Assembly (NCBI GenBank): GCA_016206725.1
Contig: JACQRA010000018.1
Span: forward strand, 1-11,029
Direction of reading: 5' to 3'
Source of the DNA: Candidatus Omnitrophota bacterium
GTDB taxonomy: Bacteria; Omnitrophota; Gorgyraeia; Aquiviventales; Aquiviventaceae
Length of the DNA stretch: 11,029 nt
Shown one piece after another: positions 7,032-11,029 of the stretch. Made by a program: the position numbers and the translations under genes. The notes below the pieces were generated by a model. That model worked only from the letters and a program-made list of their open reading frames with translations, ran no database searches and was not told the DNA's origin. Within the stretch, counting starts at the first letter, position 1. Every line of letters starts with the position of its first letter.

Positions 7032-7791
7032 GGACCGCTCCTTTGTTCTCCTTCCAGTCACGAACCGCTTGATCGTAAGCGTCTTGCGAGCCGATGTCAC
7101 ACCACATCCCTTCCATCACCGTCGCATACACCGCCTCTCGCGCGGCGAGCCACTCGATAAAATACCCCGGCGCATCGCCTGAGCCGCTCTGGGCCACGTA
7201 GGCCTCCATGCGCGTTCGGCAGGAGGACGGGAAATAATAGAGACAGAGACCGACGGTCAGGCACGGTGGATGAGCGGGTTTCTCCAGACACCGAATGACT
7301 CGTCCGTCCACCTCCATTTCAATCACCCCGAAGCGGCTGGCTTCTTTCGCTTGGCTCACGCGCGCCACCGCCACGGTCGCCGAGGGAGACTTCGTCCAGG
7401 CGAATCGCACCATGGGCTCCAGGGAACCCGTGAAGAGATTATCCGTTCCCACCACCAACACGTCGTCCGTCTCTGGCAGCCGCTGCCATCCCACGAGCAC
7501 ATCGCGAATGGCCCCCAGCCTGGTCTCGGGTGTCGAGGTCCCGTCATCCACGAGCTCAAACCGATACGGCCGCTTCCGTCCCCAGTGCTGAAAGTCAGGA
7601 GCGAAGCGATGGTTGGTCACCAACACCGTCTGCGACAGCCTGGGGACCTCGGCGAGAGCCCGGAAGATGACGTCGAGCACCACCTCGCGCCCCATGGGCA
7701 AGAGGGCCTTCGGACGGGTTCTCGTTAACGGATACAGCCGCGTCCCATAGCCCGCGGCCAGGAGGATCGCGCTCACTCGCGGTTCCATCAT
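7024..7791 (-). CDS. Sugar-1-phosphate nucleotidyltransferase (NTP_transferase family)
   Basis: A 255-residue protein with the nucleotidyltransferase signature at its N-terminus: LLAAGYGTRLYPLTRTRPK (residues 10-28, with the GxGTR loop and Lys28). VVGTDNLF (113-120) holds the metal-binding Asp, RFGVIE lies near 153-158 and an EKP near 170-172. The end, WCDIGSQDAY, is typical of the family. It should activate a sugar 1-phosphate to an NDP-sugar; the sugar and base cannot be told, and there is no acyltransferase beta-helix as in GlmU. The start ATGATG overlaps the ptsI stop by four bases, with GAGGG immediately before. Its 3' end carries the metK ribosome site. Its place between PTS genes and metK is unusual; a link to glucose 1-phosphate from glucan metabolism is only inference. 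Confidence 0.88.
   Translation of the reverse strand: MMEPRVSAILLAAGYGTRLYPLTRTRPKALLPMGREVVLDVIFRALAEVPRLSQTVLVTNHRFAPDFQHWGRKRPYRFELVDDGTSTPETRLGAIRDVLVGWQRLPETDDVLVVGTDNLFTGSLEPMVRFAWTKSPSATVAVARVSQAKEASRFGVIEMEVDGRVIRCLEKPAHPPCLTVGLCLYYFPSSCRTRMEAYVAQSGSGDAPGYFIEWLAAREAVYATVMEGMWCDIGSQDAYDQAVRDWKENKGAVHA
7038..7044 (-). promoter_or_regulatory. Ribosome binding site for metK
   Basis: On the - strand AAAGGAG lies six bases before the ATG at 7031. It is the strongest Shine-Dalgarno match in the operon and sits inside the last codons of the nucleotidyltransferase gene. It decides the metK start over the longer in-frame alternative at 7100. Confidence 0.8.
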
Positions 7792-9533
7792 CCCTCGACC
7801 AAGTCGGGAACCAATTGACGCAGATGCGAGATCAGGAACGCCTCAACCTCTTTGCCGGTTCGAAATCCCATCGCGTGCTGCGCGATCGCCTGCGCCGCCC
7901 GATACTCGATGGAACGGACGACCTTCTTGATGAGAGGTACCTGGATCGGCGAGACGGAAAACTCATCCAACCCCAGTCCCAACAAGAGCAGCGCCAAGGC
8001 CGGCTCGCCGGCCATTTCACCGCACATCCCCACCCACAAGCCGGCCCGATGGCCGGCCTCGATGATCTGCTTGAGCAGGCGAATCACCGCCGGATGGGAG
8101 GGCTCATAGAGGTAGGCGATCTTTTCGTTCACCCGATCAACCGCCAGCGCATACTGAATGAGATCGTTCGTCCCGATCGAAAAGAACTTCACTTCCCCCG
8201 CCAGCAGGTCACACGTCAGGGCTGCCGACGGAACTTCGATCATCGCCCCGATTTCCAGGTCCGAGGCATAGGCCTGCTTCTCGCGCGTGAGTTCTTGCTT
8301 GACGCCATGGAGAATTTCATTGGCGCGACGCAGCTCCTCGAGTCCGGAGATCATGGGGAACATCAGTTTCAGGTTGCCATAGGCGCTGGCCCGCAAGATC
8401 GCCCGCAACTGCACGCGAAACACATCCGGCCGGGCCAAGCAGAATCGAATCGCCCGCCACCCCATGAAGGGATTCATCTCGGTCGGCAGATCAAGCGGCG
8501 AGAGGAATTTATCGCCCCCCAAATCCACCGTCCGAACGATGACCGACTGAGGAGCCATCCGCTCGGCCACCGTTTTATAGGCCTGAAATTGCTCTTCCTC
8601 GGAGGGGAAATCAGTCCGATTCATGTAGAAGAACTCGGTGCGATACAGCCCGATCCCTTCGGCGCCATGCGCGATGACGGAGGGGATTTCGTCGGGCACC
8701 TCAAGGTTGGCTGAGAGCGTCACCCGACGCCCGTCCAACGTCTCAGCCGGCAGATCTTTCAGTTGCAACAACTGCCGGCTGATCTCCTGCCATCGCCGCT
8801 GTTCGACCTCATACCGACGGATCGTCTCCGCATCGGGGTCCACCACCACCTCGCCCCGCGTGCCATCGACGACGAGCCGTCCCCCTTTCTCAATTCGCTT
8901 GGTCGCCACCTCGACCCCGACCACCGCCGGAATGCCGAGCGACTTGGCCATGATGGCCGTGTGGCCCGTCCGCCCTCCCACATCGGTGACAAACGCCAAG
9001 ACATGGCGTTTGTGCATCAGCGCCGTCTCGGAGGGTGAGAGGGCATGAGCCACCACGACCACCGGCTCATCAATCTGCTCGAGGACGTTGCGTTGCCGGC
9101 CCGTCAGATTCCGCAAGATACGCTTGCGGACATCTTCGATATCCGCGGTGCGATCGCGCAGGTACTCATCGTTTGTTCTCGAAAACGCCCGCAGATGGCG
9201 GCGAATCACGTCGTTGAAGATGGCCTCGACGTTCACGAGTTGAGCCTTCAGCCCGCCGAGCACCTCTTCGCGGAGACTCTGATCCTCCAGCACCAGCAGG
9301 TGCGCGTTAAAAATCTCCGCATGCTCCTGACCCATCTCGTCCGCCAACCGCCGCTGGATGTCGAGAATCTGATGACGAGTCTGGATCAGCGCCTCTTCAA
9401 ACCGCATCACTTCCGTTGAGATCTCCGTCTCGGTGATCGAACGACGGGTTGCGGGAGGCTCCTCGCTTCCAAAGAGGAAGGCTTTGCCAATGGCGATGCC
9501 GTGAGAGGCGGGAATTCCTTTTAACACCAGCAT
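7788..9533 (-). CDS. ptsI: Phosphoenolpyruvate-protein phosphotransferase (PTS Enzyme I)
   Basis: A 581-residue cytosolic enzyme that takes phosphate from PEP onto a histidine and passes it to HPr. Numbering from the ATG at 9533, the phosphohistidine is His191 in GGRTGHTAIMAKSLGIPAVVG (E. coli has His189), with Gly where most family members have Ser before the His. The PEP-binding barrel shows GAEGIGLYRTEFFYM (Arg298), GAMIEVPSAA and MCGEMAGE with the catalytic Cys504. There is no N-terminal GAF domain, so it is an ordinary EI and not the nitrogen-PTS form. The start is set by TTGAGG five bases upstream of the second of two tandem ATGs; the upstream TTG at 9554 would overlap the repeat region. 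No EIIA, EIIB or EIIC is in the window, so the relay may be regulatory. Confidence 0.95.
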   Translation of the reverse strand: MLVLKGIPASHGIAIGKAFLFGSEEPPATRRSITETEISTEVMRFEEALIQTRHQILDIQRRLADEMGQEHAEIFNAHLLVLEDQSLREEVLGGLKAQLVNVEAIFNDVIRRHLRAFSRTNDEYLRDRTADIEDVRKRILRNLTGRQRNVLEQIDEPVVVVAHALSPSETALMHKRHVLAFVTDVGGRTGHTAIMAKSLGIPAVVGVEVATKRIEKGGRLVVDGTRGEVVVDPDAETIRRYEVEQRRWQEISRQLLQLKDLPAETLDGRRVTLSANLEVPDEIPSVIAHGAEGIGLYRTEFFYMNRTDFPSEEEQFQAYKTVAERMAPQSVIVRTVDLGGDKFLSPLDLPTEMNPFMGWRAIRFCLARPDVFRVQLRAILRASAYGNLKLMFPMISGLEELRRANEILHGVKQELTREKQAYASDLEIGAMIEVPSAALTCDLLAGEVKFFSIGTNDLIQYALAVDRVNEKIAYLYEPSHPAVIRLLKQIIEAGHRAGLWVGMCGEMAGEPALALLLLGLGLDEFSVSPIQVPLIKKVVRSIEYRAAQAIAQHAMGFRTGKEVEAFLISHLRQLVPDLVEG

Positions 9534-9538
9534 CATTG

Positions 9539-9544
9539 CCTCAA
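9539..9544 (-). promoter_or_regulatory. Ribosome binding site for ptsI
   Basis: TTGAGG on the - strand ends five bases before the ATG at 9533 and only two before the ATG at 9536. This favours 9533 as the start. Confidence 0.55.
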
Positions 9545-9556
9545 GGTTAATCAATC

Positions 9557-9597
9557 AGGGACACAAAACGAGTTATAAAAAATTGGTTTGTGTCCCT
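9557..9597. repeat. REP-like palindrome, copy 2, between ptsH and ptsI
   Basis: AGGGACACAAA at 9557-9567 is the exact reverse complement of TTTGTGTCCCT at 9587-9597, around a 19-base A/T-rich loop. The right arm AATTGGTTTGTGTCCC (9581-9596) matches the right arm of the copy at 1535-1550 in 15 of 16 bases, so both belong to one repeat family. The element abuts the ptsH stop codon, sharing its last base, and fills most of the ptsH-ptsI gap. It is the only non-overlapping junction of the - strand gene run. A transcribed hairpin here could stabilise the upstream mRNA or lower readthrough to ptsI. The run of A in the loop (T on the + strand complement) lies inside the stem-loop and does not follow it, so it is not a terminator. 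Confidence 0.72.
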
Positions 9598-9887
9598 TAG
9601 ATGGTGCATCGGATGGATCGGGGAGCTTCCGGAAGCGGCTCGGTCAGCAGGTGGCTCAGATGACTCAAGGCCTCGCGGTCATCCGGCCCCTCGACGATCA
9701 GGGAGACACGAGCTCCTTTGCCGGCGGCCAACGTCAACAGGCCCATGATCGATTTACCATCGACGATTTTCCGACCCTTCTTGACGGTGATGCGAGACTT
9801 GAATCGCTTCGCCAATTGGACAAACATCGCTGCGGGACGGGCATGGAGCCCTTGGGGATGAATGACGCTCACCGTTCGCTTCAACAT
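9597..9887 (-). CDS. ptsH: PTS phosphocarrier protein HPr
   Basis: A 96-residue cytosolic carrier that accepts phosphate from Enzyme I. The active site GLHARPAA puts the phosphohistidine at His15 and the supporting Arg at 17, exactly the classical numbering. GKSIMGLL places Ser46 at the site phosphorylated by HPr kinase/phosphorylase in species that have it; that kinase is not in the window. A short C-terminal extension (about PLPEAPRSIRCTI) goes beyond the usual 85-90 residues. The ATG overlaps the 3' end of the GH57 gene by seven bases, and GGTGATC, complementary to the 16S rRNA tail, ends five bases upstream, so translation is likely coupled to that gene. ptsI follows after a palindromic repeat. 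Confidence 0.95.
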   Translation of the reverse strand: MLKRTVSVIHPQGLHARPAAMFVQLAKRFKSRITVKKGRKIVDGKSIMGLLTLAAGKGARVSLIVEGPDDREALSHLSHLLTEPLPEAPRSIRCTI

Positions 9888-11029
9888 GAGCCGATCACCC
9901 AGTCGATGTCACACGACCACCGAGGCTCTCCCGCCAACTCCCACAAGCACACCACCGCAAGACCCTGGGCGGTCCGCTCCATGCCTCCTTCCGATTCCGA
10001 CACGGTGTAGATGGGCAATCGGGCGACGGTGGCCGGAGGATCGATCATCAGGGTCAATCGAATCGGCAGCGAGCCATCCTGAAGATCAAACTGCCCGATG
10101 CGCTCCTCCCATTGCGGCTCGGCCCACTCAGGATTCCAGAGCCCCAGGGTCATCTCCAGGCCCACCACGGGAATGGCCAGCTGATCTACTTCATAGCGAA
10201 ATCGAAGGCGAGGCTCCGTGCGCATCAGTGTCACGGTTTTTCGCAAGGTCCCCTGAGCGACGCGGCGCACCATCTGCACAGCGGCTTGACCTCTCGAGGA
10301 GGAACGAGACGCCACCATCTGGTAGCTTCCCGCAGGAAACATTCGATGCTCGGTCCAGGTATTGCGGACGATCTGCTGAAGGGTCGGCCTCATCGAAAAG
10401 GCATAATCCGCAAAGCTGCTCCGTCGGTGGTCATCATAGACGAGATAGGCGTGCAGGCCTTCTTCTTTCGCCTGCAGCAGATCATGAATGCTGGCCGGCC
10501 GCAGGCCCGACCCTGCACCAGCCGAGACGTTGGTGTGAAGCTTCTGGTGATAGGGTTCGCGATGTCGCGCCATGGTATCAAGCACATTCACGGCGTGACG
10601 ATAGTCATCCACTTCGGTGACGGTGCCATTCTCCTGCGGATCGACCACGACGCCCAGGCGTGTGTTTCGCAACACGAGTTCGTCGTGTCCATCCCCGTCC
10701 AGATCATCATGGATCTCTCTCGGCTGACTTCCATTGAGACGGTCGAGAAGCCCTTCCGCCGTTAACAGGTGATGATACACCGCCCGACGTAAGTGCGACA
10801 GGTACAACCCCCCAAAGACGCCATGCCAATACGCGCAGTTGCATTGTCCCTTGTACAGCTCGTGCTTCGCTTCGCGAAGCACTCGGTTGATAGTGTACAG
10901 TTTACCGTTTACAGTCGCGCCTTTTCGCCGCCTCTGGTGTTGTTGTTTCCCTGTCAACTGTACACTGTTCACTGTACACTCCTGGAGGCGCTTACTCACC
11001 TGGAGCATCCGGTGGTACATGGCGTTGGC
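9881..11029 (-). CDS. GH57 4-alpha-glucanotransferase / alpha-amylase-type protein, C-terminal part
   Basis: The frame stays open to the window edge, so the N-terminal GH57 catalytic barrel lies beyond it; the ATG at 11020 is internal. About 382 residues are seen. They match the central and C-terminal domains (DUF1925 and DUF1926) of GH57 enzymes such as the Thermococcus 4-alpha-glucanotransferase: ANAMYHRMLQVSKRL, then GQCNCAYWHGVFGGLYLSHL, then DLDGDGHDELVLRNT and VTEVDDYRHAVNVLDTMAR with a following HREPYHQKL. Predicted role: cutting or transferring alpha-1,4-glucan chains, as in glycogen or maltodextrin metabolism; hydrolase versus transferase cannot be decided without the catalytic part. 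Between the first two motifs lies an insertion of about 30 residues encoded by a 7-bp repeat element. The gene overlaps ptsH by seven bases. Confidence 0.88.
   Translation of the reverse strand, partial: ANAMYHRMLQVSKRLQECTVNSVQLTGKQQHQRRRKGATVNGKLYTINRVLREAKHELYKGQCNCAYWHGVFGGLYLSHLRRAVYHHLLTAEGLLDRLNGSQPREIHDDLDGDGHDELVLRNTRLGVVVDPQENGTVTEVDDYRHAVNVLDTMARHREPYHQKLHTNVSAGAGSGLRPASIHDLLQAKEEGLHAYLVYDDHRRSSFADYAFSMRPTLQQIVRNTWTEHRMFPAGSYQMVASRSSSRGQAAVQMVRRVAQGTLRKTVTLMRTEPRLRFRYEVDQLAIPVVGLEMTLGLWNPEWAEPQWEERIGQFDLQDGSLPIRLTLMIDPPATVARLPIYTVSESEGGMERTAQGLAVVCLWELAGEPRWSCDIDWVIGSC
10862..10882. repeat. Perfect 9-bp palindrome GTGCTTCGC/GCGAAGCAC
   Basis: GTGCTTCGC (10862-10870) and GCGAAGCAC (10874-10882) are exact reverse complements around a TTC loop. 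The palindrome lies within the GH57 gene, next to the heptamer element, and encodes part of VLREAKHEL. It shares the word GCTTCGC with the repeat at the start of the window. Since it covers codons that look conserved for the family, it may be a coincidence of codon use. Confidence 0.4.
10892..10980. repeat. 89-bp element of 7-bp repeats with 10-bp terminal inverted repeats, in frame in the GH57 gene
   Basis: AGTGTACAGT (10892-10901) and its exact reverse complement ACTGTACACT (10971-10980) bound the element. Read on the - strand, the right end is four heptamers, GTGTACA, GTGAACA, GTGTACA and GTTGACA, and the left end is three more, ACTGTAA, ACGGTAA and ACTGTAC. A unique core lies between them. 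The reading frame stays open across the element and gives a polar, Lys/Arg/Gln/Asn-rich stretch (about CTVNSVQLTGK ... ATVNGKLYTINR) between two conserved blocks of the GH57 protein. This looks like a small repeat tolerated in an interdomain loop. Confidence 0.7.

Noticed and set aside
7032..7100. Upstream extension of MetK by 23 residues
   Set aside because: It lies in nucleotidyltransferase coding sequence, and a strong AAAGGAG marks the start at 7031.
9534..9554. TTG start at 9554 for Enzyme I
   Set aside because: TTGAGG followed by tandem ATGs gives a better start, and Enzyme I similarity begins at about LKGIPASHG.

Overview
The window looks like a chromosomal segment from a GC-rich Gram-negative bacterium. 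It carries LptF and LptG, which belong to lipopolysaccharide export, and it is almost fully coding. The gene content (a GH57 enzyme beside HPr and Enzyme I, a short-type S-adenosylhomocysteinase, a GH94-like phosphorylase) and the scatter of short repeats fit a Nitrospira-like member of the Nitrospirota. That placement is an inference from overall resemblance and is not proven by any marker here.

Left half, + strand (1-4582). The window opens inside a GH94/GH36-type phosphorylase-like gene whose 5' end is missing. Next come comF (a zinc-finger phosphoribosyltransferase-like protein) and the adjacent pair lptF-lptG, the two membrane subunits of the LPS-exporting ABC transporter. A 44-base gap with an octamer repeat separates lptG from the convergent right half.

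Right half, - strand (11029 down to 4627). Six genes run head to tail: a GH57 4-alpha-glucanotransferase/alpha-amylase-type enzyme (5' end beyond the window), ptsH (HPr), ptsI (Enzyme I), a sugar-1-phosphate nucleotidyltransferase, metK and ahcY. Four of the five junctions overlap by 4-8 bases. The exception is ptsH-ptsI, which is spread apart by a palindromic repeat. The run joins alpha-glucan handling, a PEP phosphotransfer relay with no EII component in view, NDP-sugar synthesis and the SAM cycle (MetK makes SAM; AhcY clears S-adenosylhomocysteine).

The most unusual content is not a gene. At least five kinds of short repeat lie at gene ends, in gaps or in frame inside genes. They are a GGGACACAAA palindrome in two copies, 10-bp tandem arrays in inverted orientation around the comF stop codon, an 8-bp tandem array between the convergent operons, a 7-bp tandem/inverted element translated inside the GH57 gene, and a GCTTCGC palindrome translated inside the GH94-like gene. 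Several supply the stop codon or the last residues of a protein. No RNA gene, CRISPR array, transposase, clear promoter or intrinsic terminator was seen. No non-coding stretch exceeds about 70 bases.
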